From: Succiniclasticum ruminis DSM 9236
GTDB lineage: Bacteria > Bacillota > Negativicutes > Acidaminococcales > Acidaminococcaceae
Assembly: GCF_900112895.1 (NCBI RefSeq)
Contig: NZ_FONL01000009.1
Coordinates: forward strand, 1-64,000
Direction of reading: 5' to 3'
Length of the DNA stretch: 64,000 nt
The notes beneath the pieces were generated by a model that was not told the DNA's origin, searched no databases, and was given only the letters and a program-made list of their open reading frames with translations. Shown piece by piece: positions 43,090 to 51,673 of the stretch. The stretch's first letter is position 1. Each line of letters opens with the position of its first letter. The position numbers and the translations under genes are program-made.

Positions 43090-44421
43090 ATGGGAAGTAT
43101 GAAGAACAGAATCGCAATGTATATGCTGCTGGCCCTGCTTGCTGCAGGGCTGGTTTTTTGTGGTACTGCCGTCGCGGCGAACCTGGTGCGGGCCACCAGT
43201 CCCAGGGTAAAGACCATGGGCCGCTGGATCCCGGCTGATAACGGATGCCTGCATGCAGGCAGGGGCGCGGTAATTGCTTCTGTGGAATTTGAAGGAACCG
43301 GCGTTCAGGCGCAGATGTTCAGCGATTCACGGGGTGATGTATGGTGGCTTAAGAAACTGGATGACGGGCCGCTGCTCCGTTTCAAATCCCAAATGGGCAT
43401 CAATGATCTGTACGCGGATCTTCCGTATGGGAAGCATACGCTGACCATCATCCGGGAAACGGAAGGCATGCGCGGCGTCACCATACTGCGCGGTTTTTAT
43501 TTTACGGATGAAAAAGAAACCGCGGACAGCGGTGAGGGGGCTGCCGGTGACCAGGCTGCCGTAACGGTTGATGCCGAAAAGACGAACGTTGAAAAGGACT
43601 GCGCGGAAATAAGCAACGCTGGTAAAAGTAACGTTGAAAAGGGCAGTAATGGAACAGGCAAAGCCGAAAAGAAGCAAATCAAAAAACGTAATTCTGAAAA
43701 TAAGAACGCGATCGTCAGCAAAAAAGTAAAAGACGGACCGGAAGATTCCCCGGTCCTGCAGGTTCCCCGCCGGAGGTGTATTGAAATCATCGGGGATTCC
43801 GTAGCGGCCGGAGCGTTCATCTATCCTGAAGGAGACTATTTCCAGAGGGAAAGCGGTTATATGGCCTTCGGTCCCCGCCTGGCGCGGATGCTGAACGCGG
43901 ACTGGAGCTGTGTGGCATCTTCCGGGGAAGGCGCCGTGCGCAATAACGAAGAGAAAGCCCCCTATAACGCAAAACACGCGGATGAGCAGATCGAACGGGC
44001 TTTCTACACACAGAAAGAACCGCGCTGGAACAGCGGGATGGACGATCCGGACCTTGTGATCCTGGCATATGGGGAAAATGATTTCAATGATACCGCGCAC
44101 CGCCCGTCTGACAGCTATTTCAAAGAGCAGTATAAAAAACTGATTCTGAAATTGCGGAAGTTCAGGCCTGATTCCGTCATCTTCTGTATGACACCTGCCA
44201 ACATTGTTACCAGTCGTCAGGCGGTTCCGGGGATGAGCGGCGCTGTGTCTGAACTGCGTGCTGAGGGAGACACAAAAGTGTATTTCATTGACCTGAACGA
44301 ACAGGGGCAGTTGCTGGACCAGTCAGACTTCCTGGACGGGGTGCATCCCCTGGGCAGCGGGCATGAAAAGATGGCCCGGTTTCTTCTGGAAAAGGTCCGT
44401 ACTATTCTGGACTGGAAATGA
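43090..44421 (+). CDS. Secreted SGNH/GDSL esterase, CE2-like
   Basis: A 443-residue exported protein. It has a signal segment (about residues 4-30, ending in AVAA), a beta-rich N-terminal domain (about 35-145), a low-complexity K/N/E linker (about 150-225), and a C-terminal SGNH hydrolase domain. Catalytic blocks are IGDSVAAG (Ser), YGENDFND, and DGVHPLGSGH (Asp, His). The two-domain order resembles carbohydrate esterase family 2, which deacetylates polysaccharides; the inserted linker is unusual. The start is ATG 43090 or 43099; neither has a strong ribosome site. Confidence 0.8.
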   Translation: MGSMKNRIAMYMLLALLAAGLVFCGTAVAANLVRATSPRVKTMGRWIPADNGCLHAGRGAVIASVEFEGTGVQAQMFSDSRGDVWWLKKLDDGPLLRFKSQMGINDLYADLPYGKHTLTIIRETEGMRGVTILRGFYFTDEKETADSGEGAAGDQAAVTVDAEKTNVEKDCAEISNAGKSNVEKGSNGTGKAEKKQIKKRNSENKNAIVSKKVKDGPEDSPVLQVPRRRCIEIIGDSVAAGAFIYPEGDYFQRESGYMAFGPRLARMLNADWSCVASSGEGAVRNNEEKAPYNAKHADEQIERAFYTQKEPRWNSGMDDPDLVILAYGENDFNDTAHRPSDSYFKEQYKKLILKLRKFRPDSVIFCMTPANIVTSRQAVPGMSGAVSELRAEGDTKVYFIDLNEQGQLLDQSDFLDGVHPLGSGHEKMARFLLEKVRTILDWK

Positions 44422-44482
44422 CGGCTGTATCGGTTCTGACCGGTCCAGATCCACCTGACCTTAGCATCGTCATCTCTCTAAC

Positions 44483-44511
44483 TTGACAAAAAATGAAAAG
44501 GATTTTAATAT
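44483..44511 (+). promoter_or_regulatory. Promoter of metQ copy 2
   Basis: A perfect TTGACA (44483-44488), 17 bases, TAATAT (44506-44511). The leader of about 110 bases shows no SAM or T-box riboswitch. Confidence 0.65.
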
Positions 44512-44628
44512 ATTCCTATCGGATGGGTATAATTTAGGAAAGTGCTGAAAAGCTTGTCCCGGTGACGTTTTTACAGGCGCTTCCCTGAACCACATACGAC
44601 AGATTTATTTTGTGAAGGAGTGGGAAAC

Positions 44629-45462
44629 ATGAAAAAATTTATTTACGGTATTCTGTCTGTAGCAATGGCATCCATGCTGATGCTGGGTTGCGGCGGTGAC
44701 GGCGGAAAAAAGGCTGCAACGGATGCTCCCAAAGACGGCGGCAAAAAAGTCGTTGTAAAAGTCGGGGCGACCCCGGTGCCCCATGCGGAACTGCTGAATT
44801 TCGTAAAACCGCAGCTGGCCAAGGAAGGGGTAGACCTGCAGGTCATCGAGTTTACGGATTATGTAAAACCCAACCTGTCCCTTTCGGATAAGGAACTGGA
44901 CGCCAACTTCTTCCAGCATGTTCCGTTCCTGGAGAAAACCTGCCAGGAACGCAACCTGAAACTGACGGTGCTGGATAAGGTCCATATCGAACCCATGGGC
45001 TGCTATTCCAAGAAGTTCAAAGACATCAAATCCCTGCCCAACGGTGCCAAAGTGGCAATCCCCAACGATCCGACCAACGGCGGCCGCAGCCTGATGCTTC
45101 TGGAAGCAGCAGGCCTGCTGAAACTGAAAGACGGAAAGGGCATTACCGCAACGCCTAACGATCTGGCAGCGAACCCCAAAAACCTGAAGATCATTGAAGT
45201 GGAAAGCGCTACGCTGCCCCGTGCCCTGGACGACACCGACCTGGCGGTCATCAACTCCAACTTTGCCATGGAAGCTAAGCTGAACCCGGTGAAAGATTCC
45301 CTGTTCATTGAAAAGGATTCCCCGTACGCGAACGTTATCGCGGTACGCACCGGCGACGAGAAACGCCCTGAACTGGTGAAACTGGCCAAGGCCCTGAAGA
45401 CCCCCGAAGTGAAGAAATTCATTGAAGACAAATACAAAGGCGCGGTCGTTCCTGCGTTCTGA
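44629..45462 (+). CDS. MetQ/NlpA-type substrate-binding lipoprotein (copy 2)
   Basis: A 277-residue lipoprotein. AAGGAG sets the start at 44629, and the lipobox is LMLGC. It shares IPNDPTNGGRSLMLLEAAGL, IEVESATLPRALDD and the overall layout with copy 1 at 36728, so the two are paralogs that may bind different amino acids or D/L forms. No ABC ATPase or permease gene is nearby. It is transcribed alone between its own promoter and terminator. Confidence 0.9.
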   Translation: MKKFIYGILSVAMASMLMLGCGGDGGKKAATDAPKDGGKKVVVKVGATPVPHAELLNFVKPQLAKEGVDLQVIEFTDYVKPNLSLSDKELDANFFQHVPFLEKTCQERNLKLTVLDKVHIEPMGCYSKKFKDIKSLPNGAKVAIPNDPTNGGRSLMLLEAAGLLKLKDGKGITATPNDLAANPKNLKIIEVESATLPRALDDTDLAVINSNFAMEAKLNPVKDSLFIEKDSPYANVIAVRTGDEKRPELVKLAKALKTPEVKKFIEDKYKGAVVPAF

Positions 45463-45474
45463 TAACAGACATTA

Positions 45475-45518
45475 AAAGGAAGTGCTGATCGTTCAGCACT
45501 TCCTTTACTTTTTTTTAT
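45475..45518 (+). terminator. Terminator of metQ copy 2
   Basis: A perfect 14-bp stem AAAGGAAGTGCTGA/TCAGCACTTCCTTT (45475-45488, 45493-45506), then AC and a long T run. Confidence 0.95.
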
Positions 45519-45532
45519 GAATATGATAAAAT
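45504..45532 (+). promoter_or_regulatory. Extended -10 promoter of rarA
   Basis: TTTACT (45504-45509), 17 bases, TAAAAT (45527-45532) with TGA before it. The -35 lies in the tail of the upstream terminator. Confidence 0.5.
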
Positions 45533-45582
45533 GAAATGCGAACAGTTGTTTTGATGATTTGTAAGATAATGAGGCGACGACT

Positions 45583-46908
45583 ATGGAACAGGCAGGCATT
45601 TTTGACGACCTTGTGAGCCAGCCCCTGGCCGCCCGTATGCGGCCGGAAACAATAGATGAATACGTTGGGCAGGAGCATCTGTTGGGCAGGGGCAGGGTGC
45701 TGCGCCGCATGATCGAGCAGGACCGGATCTCCTCCATGATTTTCTGGGGCCCGCCCGGTGTGGGGAAGACTACGCTGGCCCAGATCATCGCGCGGATGAC
45801 CCGGTCGGTGTTCATTAATTTTTCTGCCGTAACCAGCGGTATCAAAGAAATCCGTATCGTCATGGAAAAAGCGGAAAAGAACCGGCAGATTGGCCAGCGT
45901 ACCATCGTGTTTGTGGACGAGATCCACCGTTTCAATAAAGCCCAGCAGGACGCGTTTCTTCCCTTTGTGGAGAAAGGCAGTATTATCCTTATCGGCGCAA
46001 CTACCGAAAACCCGTCCTTTGAAGTCAACGGCGCGTTGCTGTCACGCTGCCGCGTGTTCGTGCTGCAGCCCCTGTCGGCGGATGATCTGCTGAAGATGCT
46101 GAAGCACGCCCTGCAAAGCCCCAAAGGCTTCGGTGGGCAGAAAATCGAAATTTCGGATGATCTGCTGAACTTAATCGCCAATTTTGCCAACGGTGACGCC
46201 CGGTCAGCCCTTTCCACCCTGGAGATGGTGATACTGAACGGGGACATGCAGGGTGATACAGTCGTTGTAACCAAAGAGATACTGGAGCAGTGCATTTCCA
46301 AAAAATCGCTGCTTTACGATAAAAACGGGGAAGAGCATTACAATTTGATCTCCGCGCTGCACAAAAGCATGCGCAACTCCGATCCGGACGCGGCGGTGTA
46401 CTGGCTGGCCCGGATGCTGGAAGCAGGGGAGGATCCCCTGTATGTGGCGCGCCGGGTGACACGGTTCGCCAGCGAGGACGTGGGCATGGCGGATCCCAAA
46501 GCTCTGGAAATCGCCGTGGCCGCCTATCAGGCCTGTCACTTTATCGGCATGCCGGAATGCACGGTGCACCTGACGGAAGCCGTGGTGTACATGTCCCTGG
46601 CGCCAAAGTCCAACGCCATGGAAGTGGCCTATAACACAGCGCGGGTGGACGCCCTGAACATGATTGCGGAGCCGGTGCCCCTGGTAATCCGCAACGCGCC
46701 GACAAAACTGATGAAGAACCTGAACTATGGCAAAGGCTATCAGTACGCCCACGATACAGAGGATAAACTGACCAATATGCAGTGCCTGCCGGACACCCTG
46801 CTGGGGAAGACCTACTATCAGCCCACGGAAGAAGGCTTCGAGGCCCGGTACAAAGAACGGCTGCGGCAGATCAAAGAGTGGAAACGGCAGCACGGGGCGA
46901 AAATTTGA
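45583..46908 (+). CDS. rarA: Replication-associated recombination protein A
   Basis: A 441-residue AAA+ ATPase of the RarA/MgsA/WRNIP1 family that acts at stalled forks. Walker A is GPPGVGKTT, Walker B is FVDEIHRF, and sensor 1 is IGATTENPSF. The C-terminal tetramerisation region is complete (PECTVHLTEAVVYMSLAPKS). RuvB is excluded by the N-terminal RPETIDEYVGQEHLLG pattern. The AsmA-like gene follows 22 bases later. Confidence 0.95.
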   Translation: MEQAGIFDDLVSQPLAARMRPETIDEYVGQEHLLGRGRVLRRMIEQDRISSMIFWGPPGVGKTTLAQIIARMTRSVFINFSAVTSGIKEIRIVMEKAEKNRQIGQRTIVFVDEIHRFNKAQQDAFLPFVEKGSIILIGATTENPSFEVNGALLSRCRVFVLQPLSADDLLKMLKHALQSPKGFGGQKIEISDDLLNLIANFANGDARSALSTLEMVILNGDMQGDTVVVTKEILEQCISKKSLLYDKNGEEHYNLISALHKSMRNSDPDAAVYWLARMLEAGEDPLYVARRVTRFASEDVGMADPKALEIAVAAYQACHFIGMPECTVHLTEAVVYMSLAPKSNAMEVAYNTARVDALNMIAEPVPLVIRNAPTKLMKNLNYGKGYQYAHDTEDKLTNMQCLPDTLLGKTYYQPTEEGFEARYKERLRQIKEWKRQHGAKI

Positions 46909-46930
46909 TCAGAGGGGAACATATAGTATT

Positions 46931-48511
46931 ATGGAATTTCCGGGGAAACGCTTCTTAAAACAGCACAAAATCAGTATTGCGGCGGCTGCCGCATTCGTCA
47001 TTGTCTGTCTTATTGTTATGCTGGGCCTGGTGCAGGTTGCCAGACGTGGGGCAGCTTTCATCTTTAACCGGGAAATGGAAAAGCAGACCATGCTGCGGGG
47101 AACTATAACTGTGGAATCCCTCTTGGCCCATATCACCGGGGATGTTAATTTTGAAAATTTAGTATGGAAAGAACCTGACGGTGACCTGATCCTGCAGATT
47201 CCCGAAGGCAGCTTTCAAGTGCGTCTCTGGGACGTTATCACCCGTAATTTTAAAGCAACCTCCATTCAGCAGCTGACATTGAAAAACGCCGTAATTTCCG
47301 TACGCTTTAACGAGAATATGCAGGTGGATTTTCTGGATCAGAAAGAACAGACTGTTGCGCAGTCCAAAGAAAAACCGGAAATAAAGCAGGATACGGAAAA
47401 GAAAACAAAACAAGATAAGGAAAAGAAGACAGAACAGAATACAAAACAGGATACAAAGCAGGATTCGGAACTGAATCCGGGACTGGAATGGATCGAGGAC
47501 CACGACTATGTTTATGATGAAGACGGCATCAATTTTGATTTGGGCAGCCGCAGGCTGCGGACAGTAATCGTGTTAGAGGACTGCCGGCTGGAAGCCCGTT
47601 ACCTGAAACGTCATTATGTATTGAATAATGTTAACATGAAACTGGGATTAGATACGACAGGGATGTCCCATATTGACCTGTCTACCGGCAAATTCGGCGG
47701 AACCATGCAGGGTGGCGGCATGTCCATCTACGGCATCATTAATTTTAAACCGGCGGATCCCGAACTGGATATCGATGTTTCGCTGCGGGATGTGGATCCT
47801 TCCTCCCTGGGCTTTGGCATGAATGTCCATGATAATATGACGGTAGTGGCCAGAATGGAAGGCCCTGTTACCGGACCAACGGGCCGGGGTACTGTCAAAA
47901 TGAAAGAGCTGCATATTCCGGCGCTGAATTTTACAGATGTAATCGGTGATGTGAACTATGCCAACGGTCTGTTCCGCTTTACCGACGTGAATGCGAAGGT
48001 CTTCGGCGGGAACCTGAAGGCCCGGGGAGATTATCATATCGATAGCCGCGTATACCATATATATGGCAAGGGAACGAAACTGCAGAGTATGCGCGCGTTA
48101 AACGATCTGAGCTTCTCCTGCCTGGTGGACCTGAACCTGATGCTGATGTGCAACGGGAATCCCAGAAATATACTGGCCTACGGTGACTTTAAATCCGGGA
48201 AAGGACATTACAGCCTCCTTCCTTTTAACAGCCTGGAGGGCCGTTTTACCAACCGCTTCAGAGAATTGCACATTTATAACGCAGTCATCGACACGCCCTT
48301 CGGCAGAGTCAGCACGGATGCGTTCAGTATCGTAAACAGTAAGCTGCATCTGGGGAAGATCATTTTGACGGATCAGGATACCGGTAAAAATGTTACGATC
48401 CGGGAAGAAGATAAGGTTAAACCGCAAGATCAGCATTATAATCCGGAAGAGAAGCGGGATAAACCAAAAAAGGCAAAGGGCAAACCGAAAGCCAGGAGAG
48501 CCTCGAGCTAA
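46931..48511 (+). CDS. AsmA-like envelope protein (copy 1)
   Basis: A 526-residue protein with one N-terminal membrane helix (about residues 15-37) and a long beta-rich domain in the periplasm. The start of that domain, GTITVESLL then GDVNFENLVWKEPDGD, parallels the protein at 56266. AsmA/TamB-like proteins form grooves that carry phospholipid between membranes. A K/Q/D/T low-complexity insert lies at about 145-185 and the C-terminus is basic (KPKKAKGKPKARR). Function is inferred from the fold likeness. It sits between rarA and addB, possibly in one long operon. Confidence 0.68.
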   Translation: MEFPGKRFLKQHKISIAAAAAFVIVCLIVMLGLVQVARRGAAFIFNREMEKQTMLRGTITVESLLAHITGDVNFENLVWKEPDGDLILQIPEGSFQVRLWDVITRNFKATSIQQLTLKNAVISVRFNENMQVDFLDQKEQTVAQSKEKPEIKQDTEKKTKQDKEKKTEQNTKQDTKQDSELNPGLEWIEDHDYVYDEDGINFDLGSRRLRTVIVLEDCRLEARYLKRHYVLNNVNMKLGLDTTGMSHIDLSTGKFGGTMQGGGMSIYGIINFKPADPELDIDVSLRDVDPSSLGFGMNVHDNMTVVARMEGPVTGPTGRGTVKMKELHIPALNFTDVIGDVNYANGLFRFTDVNAKVFGGNLKARGDYHIDSRVYHIYGKGTKLQSMRALNDLSFSCLVDLNLMLMCNGNPRNILAYGDFKSGKGHYSLLPFNSLEGRFTNRFRELHIYNAVIDTPFGRVSTDAFSIVNSKLHLGKIILTDQDTGKNVTIREEDKVKPQDQHYNPEEKRDKPKKAKGKPKARRASS

Positions 48512-48607
48512 GCAAACCGAAAGGTAAGAAAACAGCAAGCTGAGAAAACCGACAGCTAAAGAAGCAGATAGTTGAAAAGGAAAACCTGAGTTACTGGCAG
48601 GTGGAAT

Positions 48608-51600
48608 ATGTTACATTTACTCTGTGTGCCTTCAGGCTGCACCGTTACAGATGTTTTTTATCAGAAGGCGCTGCAGCAGAAATTTGAAGAAACGGTGCTG
48701 GTTGCCTCCTCGGAAGCGCTGGTAGGGAAAACCCGTATGCAGGGCATCCGGGCAGTAACATTCGACGCCCTGGCCAACGCGGTTGCGGAGCAGTGCAGCG
48801 CGCAGTTGCGCGACAGGCTCGTCGTACGGAGAATCAGCCGCAAAGCACAGGAACTGATCCTGCAGGATATACTGGACCGGTTGCTGGAGAAAGGCCGGCT
48901 TCCGTATTTTGGCAGGCTGGCCGGCAAAAAGGGCTTCGTCCAGTCGGTGGCCTCTATGATGGAACAAATCGGCAGCTGCGGCGCAACGGCGGAAGAAATC
49001 GACACCGCCTTCGCCCACTGGGACGGTCGCTCCCCGGCGTACCGGCAGAAAGACCGGGAAATCGCAGAGATTTACAGGGAATATCTTGCTTACCTCATTC
49101 AGAACAATATCTATGACATGGCGGGACTTTACCGGGTGGCAGCGGAAGAACTGGCCGCACTGCGGAAAGCCGGCGGCGCCGTAACATGGAAAACCCTTTA
49201 CTTTACAGGCTTTTACCGGTTTGACGCGTTGCAGCTGACGATCATCCGCCTGCTCAGCCAGACCTGCGACGTATGGATCGCGCTGCCCTATGAATCCGGT
49301 CGGCCGGAACTGTACGGGGCGGTGGAGTTCACCTACGGCGACCTGATGCAGTATGCCAAACAGGAACGGCTGCCTGCTGTTCCGGTATCCGGCCGGGCTG
49401 CTTCACTGCGTCATATCGTACGGAACCTGCGGAACCCGGGGATGAAGCCGGCTCCTGCGGATCCGGGCATCGAAATCTGGCAGCTGCCCGATGAAAACGA
49501 AGAAATGCGGGCGGTGCTGCGGGAGATCAAGCAGCAGCTTCGCGGCCAAACAATAAAACCTTCCGAAATTGCTGTGGTAGTGCGCCGCATGGAAGAATAC
49601 AGCGGAATACGGGACTTATGTGATGAATACGGGATCCCGATACAGGCAGAAGACAGTGCAGCCCTGGCGGCGAGCCCTGTTTTTCGTTTTGTTGCGGCCA
49701 TATTGGAAACCGCCTCCCTGTACGGAAGGGAAAAAGCCGAAAGCTGGATTGGTTTTCTGACCCAGCCCCTGCAAAAAATCGTTCTGGAACTGTCTACGGA
49801 AACAGTGATACAGCTTGCCGAAACTAACTATTATACAGATTACAGAAAATTCCTGGCAGATGTACTAGAGAAAACAGGCCGCGAAGGACTGCGGCAGCTG
49901 TGGCAGGAAATCGAGGCCATCCCGGCGGAAACCACCATACAGGATTACTGCGACATCACCGGCCGTCTCCTGTCCCTGACAGAAATACCGGAAAAAGCGG
50001 GACGCCTGTACCGGGAAGGGCAGATAACGCTGGCCGGCTTTAAAAACATGGTCTGCGCCTGCAGGGAGATCTTTTCCCTTCTGCAGAAAATGCCACAGGA
50101 TTACCGGTTCTGCCGGTCCGCCAGGCAAACGACAGACTGTGCGGGCTTTGCTGAAGCGCTGGCGGATGCGGCCGGCAAGATGTCCTTTTCGCTGCAGCCG
50201 GAAAACAGGGAAGGCATCGCCTTCCTGTCCGCGGTCAATCTGGAGGACGCGGTCTTTAAACAGATATATGTCCTGGGACTCCGGGAAAATGAATTTCCTT
50301 TTTATAAAGATGAAAACTGGATTTACGATGACAGGGAACGCACTGACCTTGCGGTACTGGGAATTACGCTGCCTTCTTCGGCGGATGGATACGGCGAGGA
50401 CATCCATTTCTTTATGAACGCCTGCGCCGCAGCCACAGAACGGCTGGTTCTGACCTTTTACGCGGATGAAGAGCATAACGCGTCGCCTTATATCGCGGAG
50501 ATACTGTCTCTTTTTACCGACCTTAAAGTGCAGGTGAAAACAACGGAAACTGCGGCGGCGGACAGCCTGTCCCGGGAGGAACTGGAACTAGCGCTGGCCA
50601 GGGATGGACAGACAGAGGCCCTTAAGAAGCTGGAACCGGGACTGGCAGAGAGTGCCGGCAGTGACCGGAAACGCCTGCAAAAGGCAGCGGGCTGGAACGG
50701 CAACCCGGACGACGCAACGCTTTTGCAGCGGATAAGCCGTCAGATTGGCGACCGCTTCAGCGCATCCAAACTGGAAACCTACCGCAGCTGTCCCTTCCAA
50801 TTTCTGGTTACCTATGTCTGGCAGCAGAAAGCAGCGGAGGCAGCGGGAGAAGATATGGATCCCATGCAGCGGGGCAGTCTGCTGCACAGGGTATTGGAAA
50901 AATTTATCGGACGGCATCTGGGAGAAAAACTGCTGCAGGCACAGCATGCGGAACTGCAACAGGAACTGGATGAAATTTTTGATACAGTCTGTCAGGAATA
51001 CGCGGATAAAGGCTGGCTCTATCCGGGCGATTTCTGGCAGCATGATAAGGAACAGCAGCGGATTCTGCTGCAGCGGTGGCTGCGCAGCGAAATTGCCTAC
51101 AGTGAGCAGGGGGAATGGCGCCCGGTCTCCACGGAACAGTCCTTCGGCAAAAAGGGTAAGGAAGAGTTCACGCTGGATATTAACGGCCGCCGCATTTATC
51201 TGAACGGGAAGATCGACCGCATCGACAGGGCCGGGGACGCTTATTTCATTACGGACTACAAGAGCGGCGACACGCCGAACAAAAAAGCGTTTGCGGATAC
51301 GGACCTGCAGCTGCCCCTGTATCTCCTTGCAGCAGCAATGCAAAACGGAGGCAACGTTGCCGGCGGCGGCTATTACAGCCTGAAAGACGCGGAACGCAAA
51401 GAAAGCTTTATGTTTCCGGCAGCGGCGGATACGGTTCCCTGGAAAACCTTTTCGGAAGCAAAAGACGAAAACGGCACTGCAACAGCCGTTACGGATATGG
51501 AAGACCTGCAGGCAACACTGCAGCGCGTACTGGGAGACATGCTGGACCACATGAGGGAAGGCGATTTCAGTCCGACCCCGTCGAAAGACTGCGAGAGAAA

Positions 51601-51673
51601 CTGCCCTGCGGCGGAGATTTGCCGATTTCGTGTACTGACACGGAACCGGGAAGAGGAGGACCCCAATGGCTGA
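48608..51673 (+). CDS. addB: AddB-type nuclease/helicase subunit
   Basis: The 1021-residue partner of AddA in DNA double-strand-break processing. The C-terminal PD-(D/E)xK nuclease (YFITDYKSGD) is framed by four cysteines: one in YRSCPFQF and three in DCERNCPAAEIC, the iron-sulfur staple of AddB. The N-terminus, where AddB usually has an ATP-binding GxxGSGK, reads LCVPSGCTVTD, so the Walker A lysine is missing. This recalls RexB-like variants. The stop overlaps the addA start by eight bases. Confidence 0.88.
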   Translation: MLHLLCVPSGCTVTDVFYQKALQQKFEETVLVASSEALVGKTRMQGIRAVTFDALANAVAEQCSAQLRDRLVVRRISRKAQELILQDILDRLLEKGRLPYFGRLAGKKGFVQSVASMMEQIGSCGATAEEIDTAFAHWDGRSPAYRQKDREIAEIYREYLAYLIQNNIYDMAGLYRVAAEELAALRKAGGAVTWKTLYFTGFYRFDALQLTIIRLLSQTCDVWIALPYESGRPELYGAVEFTYGDLMQYAKQERLPAVPVSGRAASLRHIVRNLRNPGMKPAPADPGIEIWQLPDENEEMRAVLREIKQQLRGQTIKPSEIAVVVRRMEEYSGIRDLCDEYGIPIQAEDSAALAASPVFRFVAAILETASLYGREKAESWIGFLTQPLQKIVLELSTETVIQLAETNYYTDYRKFLADVLEKTGREGLRQLWQEIEAIPAETTIQDYCDITGRLLSLTEIPEKAGRLYREGQITLAGFKNMVCACREIFSLLQKMPQDYRFCRSARQTTDCAGFAEALADAAGKMSFSLQPENREGIAFLSAVNLEDAVFKQIYVLGLRENEFPFYKDENWIYDDRERTDLAVLGITLPSSADGYGEDIHFFMNACAAATERLVLTFYADEEHNASPYIAEILSLFTDLKVQVKTTETAAADSLSREELELALARDGQTEALKKLEPGLAESAGSDRKRLQKAAGWNGNPDDATLLQRISRQIGDRFSASKLETYRSCPFQFLVTYVWQQKAAEAAGEDMDPMQRGSLLHRVLEKFIGRHLGEKLLQAQHAELQQELDEIFDTVCQEYADKGWLYPGDFWQHDKEQQRILLQRWLRSEIAYSEQGEWRPVSTEQSFGKKGKEEFTLDINGRRIYLNGKIDRIDRAGDAYFITDYKSGDTPNKKAFADTDLQLPLYLLAAAMQNGGNVAGGGYYSLKDAERKESFMFPAAADTVPWKTFSEAKDENGTATAVTDMEDLQATLQRVLGDMLDHMREGDFSPTPSKDCERNCPAAEICRFRVLTRNREEEDPNG

